This document shows positions 48,361 to 60,500 of a DNA stretch of 64,000 bases, in pieces; positions within the stretch are counted from its first letter, which is position 1; every line of letters starts with the position of its first letter. Under the pieces are notes generated by a model. That model worked only from the letters and a program-made list of their open reading frames with translations, was not told the DNA's origin and did not search any database. The DNA comes from Sitta carolinensis (Eukaryota > Chordata > Aves > Passeriformes > Sittidae). The DNA is taken from assembly GCA_032173965.1 (NCBI GenBank), contig CM063288.1, positions 9,838,501 to 9,902,500 on the forward strand, given 5' to 3'. A program made the position numbers and the translations under genes.

Positions 48361-49020
48361 TCCGAAGACCTGAGAGCAGCTTGTCCCATAAACACAGACG
48401 ACAAGCACCGCCTTGACTTAAACCATGGACCGCCCTAGCTTCGCATTTAAAAAATTAAAATATCAGGGTTTTTTTTTTCTGGGTGACCTTGAACAACGTG
48501 GGGTTTGGCAGGGGTGGGAGAACACCATGGGACAGGGAGTGAGCCAGCTTCCACTTCTGCTTCATTTCACTGCGAGACAATGTTTGGTTAGCTTGGATGA
48601 GAAACACCGGCTGTTTCCCGTTAGGGCTCAAGGCTCTCAGCGCATTGCGAGTGCCATCTGCAGGTGGAAATCTGCACTGGGAAATTCCCGGCAGGATGAA
48701 CCTGAACGACGGGAAATCTTAACTGTACCTGAGGGAACAGCTCGTAAAGGCAGAAAGGCTACAGAAACGCTCGTTTCAAACCATTCACGAAACCACTCGG
48801 ACCTGTGGCAGCAGAATGCCACGGATTATCAGGGCAGCTTCCCAGGATATTTCCTAATTCTGCAGCAGCACAAAGGCAGCGATGCTCTCTGTGGGCAGAG
48901 GAGGATGCCGAGAAGGCCACCTTAACCTCTGAACGTCGGGAATGCCAGAAGAGAGGAAAACGATCTGGGACCCTCTCTCCATATACTGAGAACAGGAGAA
49001 GTGCTTCCAACACGTTCAGT
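48361..49020. other. CpG-enriched intronic block
   Basis: By hand count there are 26 CpG dinucleotides in 660 bases, against typically none or one per 60 bases in most of the surrounding intron. The block overlaps a 166-codon plus-strand frame (48425-48925), the longest in the window, and overlapping minus-strand frames. No TATA box, splice site or known domain was identified. It could be an intronic regulatory element or promoter, an old GC-rich insertion, or an unrecognised exon. The composition is seen; the role is inference. Confidence 0.5.
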
Positions 49021-52000
49021 TCAGCTAGATAGTGCTGAAGTGTTGGGAGACTTTTCCAACTGGAAGGCACATGTTTTCAGGATAAAAGCCCTGAATAAGG
49101 AAAAGCTAGAGAGCCCAAAATGAAATTATCTGTTGACTTACAACTGTAACTGGCTGGACTACAGTTATCTGATTTGCAAAAAATAATTCCAGCCAAGCAA
49201 AGAGGCCATCATTGGAACACTGTAGCTACATCCAGAGTAATACTCCTTTTGTGATATCTTGATAAGGCTACAAAATTTCAGAGCATGGCAGGTGCTGTGC
49301 CGAGGTTGGCACTTCCACAGGGGCAGCCTGCGAACAGTACCAGTGCTGACTGAGAAACAGTTGCAGGTATATACAAGATAACAACCTCCCTCCTAGGAGC
49401 TCAGGCTTTTTAATCCAAATTCAAACATTTGCCATCTGTGTGTTCCATGTAGTAGAAATACAGTCAGAAAAATTGCCAGAGCTTTGTCTAAACAGCAGTT
49501 ATGAGAGAAAGAGACCCCAAATTACATTTCCTATTGCCCACAACACAGTGCTGTAAAATCACTGACATTTTCTGAGCACAGCTGTATGCAGGAACGTGAT
49601 CTATTTGGGCCATGCCTGATTGAATCATTACATCCAGATTTATCAATCTGCAGTTTCTAATCAGACATAGAGGGAGCACGTTCCACCTCAGTCTGGTGCC
49701 ATGGCAGGTCAGTCAATCAGAGCATTTCTCAGCACAGCAACGCCAGACACAAGACTCTGGTTGGCGTGCAGTAAGGCAAAACTAAGAATGTTTTGCCCAC
49801 TGTTAAAAATGTCAAGAAAACTTCTGAAAATTGCTTCTGGTCTGACCTTTGCAAATGCCCTCTCGAAACAGTGAGAGATAAGAACAAATATATCAGAGCC
49901 AAAGAAAGTGGATTTTTGAGAATTAATTTATACTGCATGGCAGGCTTAGCATTTTTACCACAGAACTACCAGCAGGAAATACTATTGCTTATATTGTCAA
50001 GCTCACCAGGTATATCAGGAGAACACTTTTTATATTTTTTTTTTTAATAAAAACAAATATAAACCTTTTTATTGCCATTAAAGCTAATAATTAATATCCT
50101 GATGAGGGGAATGGGCAAACTCAAGAGGTTTTTTTAGGATGGTGGCATATCTGCTTTATTACAGGGTTATATTGGAAAAAAGTCCTGCCAGTTATCCTCT
50201 TTGGCCATGGAAAAGATGCTTGCTGGCTTGAGAAAAATAGCAAATATTTAAACTTAGAGATAATTTCCAACCAACTGTAAAATGCTAAACATCAAGAAGG
50301 GATTTAGGAGGAATAAAAATTGGCCATAATCAAAGTAGAGAGGAGATTTATTCCCTAGCTGTAAAATCAACCCCACTAGGAACTTCTGCAAGAGAATTCC
50401 AGGTGTGATAAATTTATGGATTCTCCTCTTGCCCTCACTATCACTCTGTCCAAGGCAAAGAGTATTGTATTCTCAAGTCCTTGACCTTAAATAAAGCTGA
50501 GATTCCTTTCACTTCCCCTCACTGTGTATCCCCATGTCCATTTGCCAGCACCACATTCCAGTGTCACACTGCACACAGGCCACATAAATTAGCAATGACA
50601 TCCTCACGTGAATGCACCAGAGCAGAGTGTTCCTGTCAAAGCTGTTGGGAAGGAACCAGGTTCAACTTGTGTCAATTATTTTAATTAAGATGCACCATAA
50701 ACTCCATGTTCACAACAGTCAGGGATTCTACCCATCAGCTGTAAAGGAATTAGATTCAGAGGAACCCAAGAGGTTCAATAACCTCATAATTGACACTTTT
50801 TTTCCCCTCTGCATCCCCCTTTGAAACACCCACCTTCATTTGAACACGTGGTAACCCAGTGTACAAGAATCATTTGCTCTGAATTTGGCCTCATGAAGTG
50901 AAAGGAAATGTGTCTGAAGTTATCCACAGAGAGATGTGCTGAAGTGGTATGGAAGGAGGCCTAGCAGGGAGGTTAGAAAAGTCTTCAACAAAGCAATTAC
51001 ATTCTGACTTACCCTAATACCTACAGATGCAAACTGCACACTGTAAAGTCCCTCAACCCTGATGAGGGGGTGGATCTCCAAGTCCCATCAGCCCGTGGAG
51101 CAAGCCTTAATGAGCTGTTTTTCCACGTGCAGACAGTTACACGGCTTGCTCTCATCTCTATTGTCAGGACCCTTTTATTTTTCTTTCTCTTCTCACCTGT
51201 TCTTTATTTGTTTCCTACATTTCTAGTTAAGTAATACTTAGAGAGGAAGTAGAAAAAAATGCTAACTATGATCCAGAAAATGTGAGATATAATGGGAATG
51301 ATGAAGATAATATATCAGAGGAGGGGATTTAGAAAATATTAATGACACAAAGGACATGAAATCACCCTGTTTCAGCTCCTGTTTATTACATGATTCTAAT
51401 TTTCATTTGCTAGCCCAATATAGCATCCAATAACAGCTGATTCAAGCACTCATTCTGGAAAGGACCCTAATATTGATTTTAAGATGAAAACTAACTTGTG
51501 CTTTGGATGAGGCCTTGCAGAACCATGGTTTGCAAACTCCAGCCTAAAATCCATTTTAATAAATTTGCAGAAATTTAAGTTATTAGAAATTCAAGCCTAT
51601 TACCAGAAAGCTTAAATCAACAGGTGGTTCCATGAAATTTTAGAAATCCACCAATGCAGAACTGCTGCTTTCAGACTGTGAGATTTGTCAATGTTATGTA
51701 AGGATTTCCCATCACAGCTGAATGTTAACACTGAAATTCATTAGCAAGTCAAGCAATGGGATACTCCATCAAAAGCTGAACACCTAATGAAAAGAAGGAT
51801 GTTGGTAATTTGAATTTCCAACATAGATAAGAAAAGATTCTCAAGGGATTGGTGAATAAGAATAATATTAGCAGAAGTAAATATGTTGAAATACGTTAAG
51901 AGGCACATAGGAGAAGATACAACACCACTCTACAGAGATTTCAGGATTGTTAATTCATCCCATTTCCTGGGATTTATCCCTTTAAGGGAGATAAATAAGA

Positions 52001-53164
52001 CTACAGGGATATAAAGAAGGGAATAATAATAATAAAAAAAGAGATTGAGAGAAATATAACTTCACTATGAAGGAGAGGAGAAAAAACATCTCATCAGCAG
52101 CTGCCATCAGGTAGTGAAGTATTTTCCCTGAGGAAACAATGAGAGAGGTATGTCCCCATTACTGGAAATATCTTAAACTAAACTAGGCCAGGACGTGGGA
52201 AAGGTTTTGCAGAAAACCGAAACTAAAATCTAGTAAATTTTTATCTTATGCCTCCTTGGAACATCTGAGCAATAACTTGCCCTGGGTGCATCAGGAGGAC
52301 AAAGCATCTGATACATTCTGCTTTACAGAGATCTATCAGGAGTCTATCCAAAATACCCAAAGGAGAAGTAACTTTACAGATAAAAGATGTTTCAAATCTA
52401 CCCCAAAATTGTGTAACATGATCTGACAGTCGGAGGTGAGACTGGATAATTTCTCACCATGGATACTCAGGGAAAAAAATCTCTTCAATCCATTGAAGAA
52501 CTTACAAAAGGTTCTTTTTCTTTTAAATTCTATAAATAAGGACAGGTTGTATGTTTAAGCATCTACCAAGACTCCACTCTGAGGAACAGTTGTAAGATTT
52601 TAGCTTCATACCAAATTCCTAGAAAAATCTTGCTTACAGTGTTCTATGAGGAAAATTAATAATAACAATTTCTATTTGTAGTGATTACCTCTCAGTCCAA
52701 AACAAAAATTGCCTTTCCCATAATGCCCTGAAGGATGGCAAGGGTGCTTGTCCTTACTGCAAACTCTGGTGTTTCCCCTGCTTCCTCACTGCTGCTTCCC
52801 ACCTTATGCTCGAGGCCCTCGGCCTCCACTGTAGGAGTTACGATTGATTTTTCCACTGCTCTCACTCATAACCATTCTCCTCTATGTCCCAACAGAAAGT
52901 GCTACTTTCCCATAAGCTGCTTGTAAATTCTCATGGGCTTTGAGACCTTTCACCAGCCCAGTGTGGTGATCTTCTCATTGTAAGCCCTGCCACTCCCCCT
53001 CTCTGCAGGGTGCATGCTGACTTCCAGACCCTGGAGACAGGATCCTGGGCAGCCCCAAATGATTGAAGAGAGCAGCATGACCCAAAACAGTGATAACTTT
53101 TTCTGAATATGCAAAAGGAGTAACACAAATCAAGCCAGCAGAAGTCTCTGGTTCAGACTCTTAC

Positions 53165-53287
53165 CTGTGCTACCTCTTCAAAATCATCATGTCTTTTCTG
53201 CAGCGCACGTGCTCTGTGTAGAGACTTCCCCACTCCTGTGTGTTTGCTCAGAAAGGCTTCCCCATGATTTTCAATCCAGTCCAGTAC
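53165..53287 (-). CDS. KALRN: Kalirin exon, spectrin repeat 4 (start of repeat)
   Basis: This 123-base exon encodes 41 residues, from VLDWIENHGEAFL through KHTGVGKSLHRARAL to DDFEEVAQ. It enters and leaves in phase 0. The acceptor is a pyrimidine-rich tract ending in ctggcag (reverse of 53288-53294) and the donor is gtaag (AC at 53163-53164 on the plus strand). The segment is the start of a spectrin repeat: a conserved W in an amphipathic helix, then the helix A to B turn with the HTGVGKS stretch conserved between kalirin and TRIO. Because this piece is nearly identical in the two paralogues, it does not decide between them. It is the most upstream exon in the window; the preceding exon (ending near CVFQQDVQQ in the family) was not found before 64000. 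Spectrin repeats of kalirin are a binding platform for partners such as PAM, HAP1 and DISC1. Confidence 0.93.
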
Positions 53288-54352
53288 CTGCCAGAAAAGA
53301 AGAATAACCAGTTACATCTGCTGTCTCAGCAGCACAGAGAAACCCTGTGAGGGTGAGGATGGAACAGAGAAATGCCTTGTGCTTGCTGTGGCTGAACACA
53401 AGCAGCTCTGTCAAAATCCTTTCTAACTGGAGAGAAGATAAATGCTCATGGATGCTACTGCTAAATTAGGTTTATTGAATTTTGCTATTCAATTTATTTT
53501 GAAGTGTAGCTTAGTTATTGGAGCCTGGCAGATATTAAATATTTGCTTTCACATAGATGACTTTTGGGGAAAGGGAATCAGAAATCTGGAATCTTTCACA
53601 GAAAGTACCTCCTCTGATAAGCTTGTGTAAACTGCAAAACAGCAACAGCTGATTTCACATCCCAGTGTGAGAAGTAGTCCAAAAACATGGTGGAAGGATC
53701 AATTAAAATCTATTTTATGTGTGGAGAAAGCATTATCAGAGTTACTGGAAAGAAAAGGTTAAGAAACCTTCACTGCAGACCAGAAAATACTGACAATGTA
53801 AACCCTCCAATTCTTCCAGGTTCTTCTATTGAGTTCCAAATGTAATTGACCCTTATGGAAAAGTAGGATGAAAAATCTGATACTCTTAGAGTTACAGAAG
53901 ATCCCCTTTTAAAAGCATGCTATTTGTATGTGCAGCACCCATGTAGAATTTCTTCTCACAATAACACTGACACTAAAATTTACATCAAATCTCTTTGGGG
54001 TCTACTAGAAGCTGGAAGAAAACCTCAAACTTGACAAAATAAGGTTGGAAAATTACAGAATGAGATTGATACTCTTTTCCCATCTCTTTCCAACACACAA
54101 AAGCCAAAGGAATACGCAGCACTCGAGCAGCACTGGTATTTCTGTACCAGGTGGGATTTCCTTCAGCAAGGAGCCCTGCTCTCCCAGCAAATTCTGGCTC
54201 CTCATTGCAGCTGATGCCAATGGACTGGGATACAACACTGGAACTTCTGTCACTCTGAAGGGACAGGACACTGCAGGCAGCCCCAAGATAGTGACAATAC
54301 CACAAATATTATTGATTAAACCCAGCAATCACTGGAGAATTGGAAGATGGGA

Positions 54353-54369
54353 TTATTTATTTATTTATT
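54353..54369. repeat. (TTTA)4 tetranucleotide repeat
   Basis: Four perfect TTTA-type units (17 bases) in an intron. Confidence 0.9.
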
Positions 54370-57364
54370 GTTTCAGGCAAGTAAATTATTTCATGAATTT
54401 CATGGCTTGGTTGTACAAAATCTAAACTATCTGAGCTTCAAGCTTTTTTTGTAATGTAGATCCCAGGTGTATTTTTATAGGAAGTCCTAAGTACAAACAA
54501 AGCTTTATACACATATACTTATGTTGCAATCCTATTTCTTTACAAAGAAAAACATTTTTTTAAAATTAAAATGTTGTGCTTACGACACATTTTTTATCCA
54601 CAAAGTACAAGTAATTTCACAAAACGGGGTGGCAAAGCACTTTATGTCCTTCAGAGACAACACATATTTGACACAAGTGACACTGTGGGGATGAGGAAGC
54701 AGGACCAGATGTGTTGGCAGTTCTGCCATCACTTACTGCTCCCCTTTCTTTGACCAGCATGTCTCCCATTTCCTCTGCGTAGAAAATCCCAAATACATTT
54801 CTTCAAATTGTTTGACAGCCATGTGGCAACTGGTCTGCTAAGAGCATTCCTGCAACATATTTTTGACTAGGAATGACTATATGACTTGTAATGACAATTA
54901 TTGGGGCCAGTCTCCCAGCATTTGTGTTGTTAACAGTCTGCAAATAATCCCATTAACAATCTCTTTCCTCTTGTCAGAAGTTTTCAACATATCTATTAAA
55001 AATGGAAGCAGAGCCAAATTCAAGTTTGGAAAAAATCTCATATACTTTTTAAAATGGCAAATGGCTTTACTTTAAACAATGTTTCATATTAAATTAGTAT
55101 GCAGTATGTGCTTCTAATTTATTAATAACTGATAGCCACTTACTGTAACTCTACAGAAAACTATTCCAATAATTTTTTCATGCTTATAGCATTGAAGTAG
55201 TCATCAGAGAATAACTTGCTGAACAGCATTTTCTGTCCTTGGAGATCCATGTTAACATATCTGACCACTCCAGTCATCAATTAATTTGTTTTCACAACTA
55301 TTCCGTGAAACACATAAAATGTATAATTTCATTTTGCATAGAAGGAGGGAAAATAAAAACATTACATGTATACATTGTATATATTATAAAAAAAGTGAAT
55401 TCCTGAGTTGTCCCAGGAAATTGACAAAAGACAAGATGTTGGTATGAGGCTCTGATAACCTGACAGGCCCAATTAACAAAAGAATCCTTAGCATTTACTA
55501 AGATGCTAATAAATATAATATATTTTTCTGTATATAAAGCACTTGGGTATAATAAGTTCACAAAAATCTGCAAGCATAAAGATCATATTTTTGTTTCCAT
55601 CATAAAAGACACAGAAAGTTGGCACTTTATAAAGCTGAGATATGGGATAACTGAGTGAATAAAGCAACAGCAAGAACATAAATCTGTGTGGACACAAAGT
55701 ACTTAATCTGCCATGCAAACAATGAGAAATATTAAGCAGTTGGTCTGCAGAAAATGCAGGAAGAACTCTGAAAGGTCCCAGCCAAACCTGAAATCACCAG
55801 CACTTGTAAACATCTATGTGTCAGCATCTTTGGAGAAACTCTCCCTTACCCTGAAGAAAGGAAATGTCTTTAGAACTAGAATAACTGTGTAATAATTCAA
55901 TATAAACATTTAACATTTTAATTGAGAACATGGATAACTTACTCCATTGCCAAAAATTAACATCCTGAGATACAGGTAGACACTGAAGTTACAATGACTT
56001 GGTTGAAATAATTTAATTCTCCCATTAGAACTTAAGAAGCTTGAAGATGCCTTTAAAAGATCAGTTAAAGAGTGTTTTCCAAATTAAGTTTTCAGATTTT
56101 CTAATTGTGCTTTATTGCCAAGCTGTATTTTATTCTAGCTAGGAAAGGACTGTAACTCATGAGCTCTTTGGAATTACAAGAACTGTTCTGTTCTGTTAAA
56201 AGCTATGTCTGTTCACTGGTGTAGCTATAATATGTTAATATCTCTTTTTAAAAAAATATTTTTATTTCACTAGTTTAAGATCAACATTGATAGAAACACT
56301 ATTTTCTATTGTCATGTGCATGTCCTGTCTCCTTATCTCCTCGAGGGCACAATTACACACCCAACAAAATAAACAGCAAACCCAGGTGACGAGAAAATGA
56401 AATAAAGCTCAGTACAGCTACAGCAGGCTGATGTGCCAGCTATTACAGTCATTATATGGCTGGATAACCACAAGATTCAAAATGCTACCTGGAGGAAGAA
56501 TAGCCCTAACTGTCCCTGCAGAATGATCTGTGTAACTGTAAAAATAATAATAGTGGCCATTCAGACAGGTTTCATCTGAGCAGAACATTGGGAAGGAGGT
56601 ATTTGAAGAGAGCCACTTCCAGAGCCCTTTCCACACTCCTTTTTGCTGAGGATCAAACTCCTGCCTGAGGAAAGGCTACGACCTATGGCACAATTAAACT
56701 GGCAAAACAAATCCAGGCAAGGTCAGGGAAAAACATCCCTGAGAGTCCACTGGCAGGGAATGCTGATAGTTTGTATGGGACACTGTAGGAAAACAAGGGA
56801 AGACAGAGATAGAAGAATGGTTTGAGGGAAAAGGTTGAAGAGGCAATCAAGCAATAATTTAGCAAAGTTCTGGGATGATAATTGCTCTTCCTCAAGGCTA
56901 ATTTGTATGATGGGAATATGGCAATATGATTGCATTAGTGCAGTTAAGATCAAGTCTCTAAAAAACTTAAAAAAAGTTAATTTAATTTTTAAATAATAAT
57001 TAAAAAAAAGCAATGGGGCTCTATTTTAAAAGGGAAAACTGACATTTCAAGGCAGCACTTTGAAAATGAAGTCTCTTTTTGTAGGTATCTTTCTTAATCA
57101 GGAAATGTGAAAACTAAGAAACATCTCATAACTTTATCCAATTTAAATTAAAATCTCCTTGGGAACCAGTTCTTTCCCAGCAAATCTCATGATCTGCACC
57201 CATTTTACATGAACACAAAATGTCAAAGGAGTAGTAAATCCATTACTTCAAGGAACTATATCTGCCCTTGAAGTTAGTTGAAAAACTTCTGTATTTTCAC
57301 ATCTTTTAAACCCTATTTCTTTCAGCAGAAATGAATGAAGATGAAATGAGGATGACTCGGGTAA

Positions 57365-57520
57365 GAATCACAGTATCATTAAAGTCGGAAAAGAACCGAA
57401 GATTATTGACTCCAACCCAGCACTGCCAAGCCCACCGCTAAACCAGGTCCCTAAGATCCTGCATGTCTTTTCAATACCTCCAGGGATGGTGACTCCACAT
57501 TTTCCCAGGCAGCCTGAACA
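57365..57520 (-). mobile_element. CR1 LINE 3'-end fragment, about 155 bases
   Basis: The plus strand contains, in order, a degraded agaatcacagtatcatta tail, a gtcggaaaagaaccgaagat segment, tccaacccagcactgccaag, cccaccgctaaaccaggtcc, tcaatacctccagggatggt and gactccacattttcccaggc with agcctg. These are successive words of the CR1 3' region in reverse complement, so the element is on the minus strand. It is the longest and oldest-looking copy here, with several point changes. A small CpG-rich patch follows directly at higher coordinates. Confidence 0.88.
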
Positions 57521-60500
57521 CTGAGGGTTGCTCAAACATAGCAGTCACTGACTCCTGCCCTCGTGCAACAGTTAGAGATGAGAAGTGTGAGCTGGTGAGG
57601 AAGACGCAGCGGGTGGTACCGGCGGTGACAGAGCCCCCTGACTTCTGCATTTGACCCCGGCCAGGCGAGCAGTTCCACTGCTCCTGAGTGAGGTGACCCA
57701 CTGCAGTGCCTTGGACAAGGGAATCATTAATCTGTGTTGCTCTGAGACCCACTGCTGTTGCCATAGTGACTCTTAAAACTAGGTTATTCTGAAAACTGAA
57801 AATAAATTATACCATTTTACGCTTCAAGCAGTTAGGGTCAGATCTTGATCTCAAAACAGTACAAACCTGGTATAACTCAAAGGGGTTAGTTTAACTCTTT
57901 GGTAACAGAGTTGTAATAAATTCCAAAGCAATTCCACCACATTTATTCATCATTAAATGAGGCCCCATTTCAAATAGGTGCATAAGCATTGCCTAACTTT
58001 AAACACATGGACAAAGACTCTAAAATTGTGTAGCAAAAGGAAGCCAGGCAGTATCAAGCTGCCACTCTGAGCACTTGCTTGCTTGCTCTTGAGACGGTAT
58101 GAGCCAAGGAAATTCTGGTGTAATACCAGGAATTCATATGGCACTTTAAAATTCACAAGAATCAAACCTTATTTTTTCTGTAGCTGTTATTATGAATACT
58201 CAGTAGCACCGAGGCCCTGCAAGTCTGAAACTCCTATTCCAGAAGCTCTGCCTTTTCCGAGCCTGCTTTTTGTAACCAAGAAATGCAGTTAAAAGGTTCA
58301 TGTTTCAGATCATATTTTATATCCAAAGCTTATTATAAATGTTTTGTTCTACTGCACAGCAACAAAATCCAATCTTTTTCATCAAAGCCCTTCAAAATTA
58401 TACAAGCCTAGTTAGTAATACTGGATGTACCAGGTTTTACAAATTTAAGACAGGATCTCTTGATACTTCATTTTCTTCTAGCAGAACTAGAAGCTACACA
58501 TCATATATGCATTTGTGAACAAAACAGTTAAAAAAAGATGTGCTCTCAGGTCACCCACAAACCACTCCTTTACTGGGAGGCAAAAGTGCCCTTTAGAGAT
58601 ACTTTGCACATTTGCCAGGGAGACCAATGACTACGAGTAGAGCCAGCAGCCACTGTGGGATTGTCAACTTGGATCCATTGGAATTCCATCTAGTGGATAA
58701 TGTTGCTCTGTGCAGGATGGCATGGCCAGCCCAATCCCTGGCCTGCTACCAGGCCCTCCAGGAGAACTTGGTGTCAGCAACAGCACCAGGGAAGACAGAA
58801 CAAACACTGAGAATCAGAAGAAAAACAAAATGAAAAATCCCCCCTAACTCACAACAACTCAAGGAGACTTAAGATATACTAATCCTCTGTCATGAATAAA
58901 ATGCACACACAGTCTGATTTAAATCAGTTTCTTTTTGTATTCCAAATCATTGCTGAAAATAGATTCCTTTTCCCTACTATCCCTGGCCCTGTCACAGCAG
59001 GGTAATGTCAAGCAAAGGTCTAGCTGAGAAAATACACTGAAATACAAAGGAACTTATCCTCTGGCTTTTCCTGCTATTATTAACGATTTATAATAGAACC
59101 CAAAACAAAACTCAATCATTCTCATCTGTGGTTTCTGCCTCCTAATAAAAACTGAGCTCCCTATTTCACTTCTTTCTTCATTATAAATTTATGTTGGTGG
59201 CACAATAAAATATTGTTACAAAACCCTTTAAAGATGGGGATCACGCCTCATGTTTAAACCAGAAACATCAACTTCGGCTCCCACAAAATGATTTTTATTT
59301 CCAGAGGCATCTATATCTGACTAAAACTCAGATCTTGTTCCCACCAAAAGCCACAGTGAAGTTTCAAACGCCTTCAGCAAACGTGGCTCAAAGACCCCAT
59401 GTTTGTCACGTTAAGAGGCAGGAACTAGATGTGCATCCAGTAGGATCTCTGGACATATATCTCAAGGCTGTGTTCTGTGTTCCATGTGGCAATGTGTGAA
59501 CATGTCTAATTCAGGGGTTGCAGTGCACAGGTTGAAGCAGGTTAGTGCAGTCCCCACGGACAGGTACAGCCCTGCTGATGCAGCTCAGCTGTGCTGGGAG
59601 GGAACAGGGCCTTCCTCTGCTCATGGCCTTTGGTCAGATATGTTAAATCATGAAAGAGTTTCAAGAAATAAGTAGAAAGCAACAAGGATTTCATATCAAA
59701 AGTAGACTGGAGTTGGAGTGATTTGGTTCAATGCCCAGCATGGCAGTTCAGCAAATGACTCAACCTCTGTGCCTCCATTCACTTCTCTAAAACGACATTA
59801 ATCACATTTACAGTTGAAAAAAGCAAGGCTGACAGTGAAAGTGGAAAGAAAGCTACCTTCCACTTGAAGTTTTTGCAGATTCTATAAATACCTGGTTCCA
59901 AATTTGGTTGGGAATTCTAAGAACCTTTTCCACTAAAGGAACATACTGAAATATCATAAATGATAAGCAACATGATAGCAGCTGTACAAGAGGGAGAAGG
60001 CAATCCACTGAAAGGCAGGGCTTTAAAATCAGGTGTGAGCTGCTCCAAAACCACTCTGGTACAAAGGCCTAATTGCTGAGTGTATACCGATAAATCCTGA
60101 AATACCATAGCTTGATCTGTACATGCAGTAATGACTAATTCACCTTCAGAAAATAATATAGCCAGCCTACCAAGTTCTTCTGTATTTAATTCATCTCATA
60201 TTCTAAGAAATAAGAGTCACTGATTTCAAACTGTCTTAAGACATGGTATAGTCCACTATCACTGACAAGCAATCTGAGGTTTCAGAGGGGTTGTTTGGGC
60301 ATGTTTATTTGTTTGTTTTAGGGTGGAACTGAGTGAACAGAGCTACACTCATTAACACAGTCTGAAGACTGGACAAGAAGGATGAATTTTGATACTTCTT
60401 CAATACTTTCTCAAGAGAGCTTTTTTAAAACACTACCACAGACAATGCTCCCTAAAGTCAGTTAAAAATTTTATACCACCATTTTGCCTTTCATTTTCAC

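Larger units (their letters stand above)
33319..53164 (-). other. KALRN: KALRN intron between exons at 53165 and 33318
   Basis: This 19.8 kb intron is the longest complete one in the window and joins two phase-0 ends. It contains a compound tetranucleotide repeat at 37095-37143, (AT)12 at 38955-38978, and a CpG-enriched block at 48361-49020 that overlaps the longest open frame in the window. No exon of another gene and no RNA gene could be supported. Confidence 0.87.
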
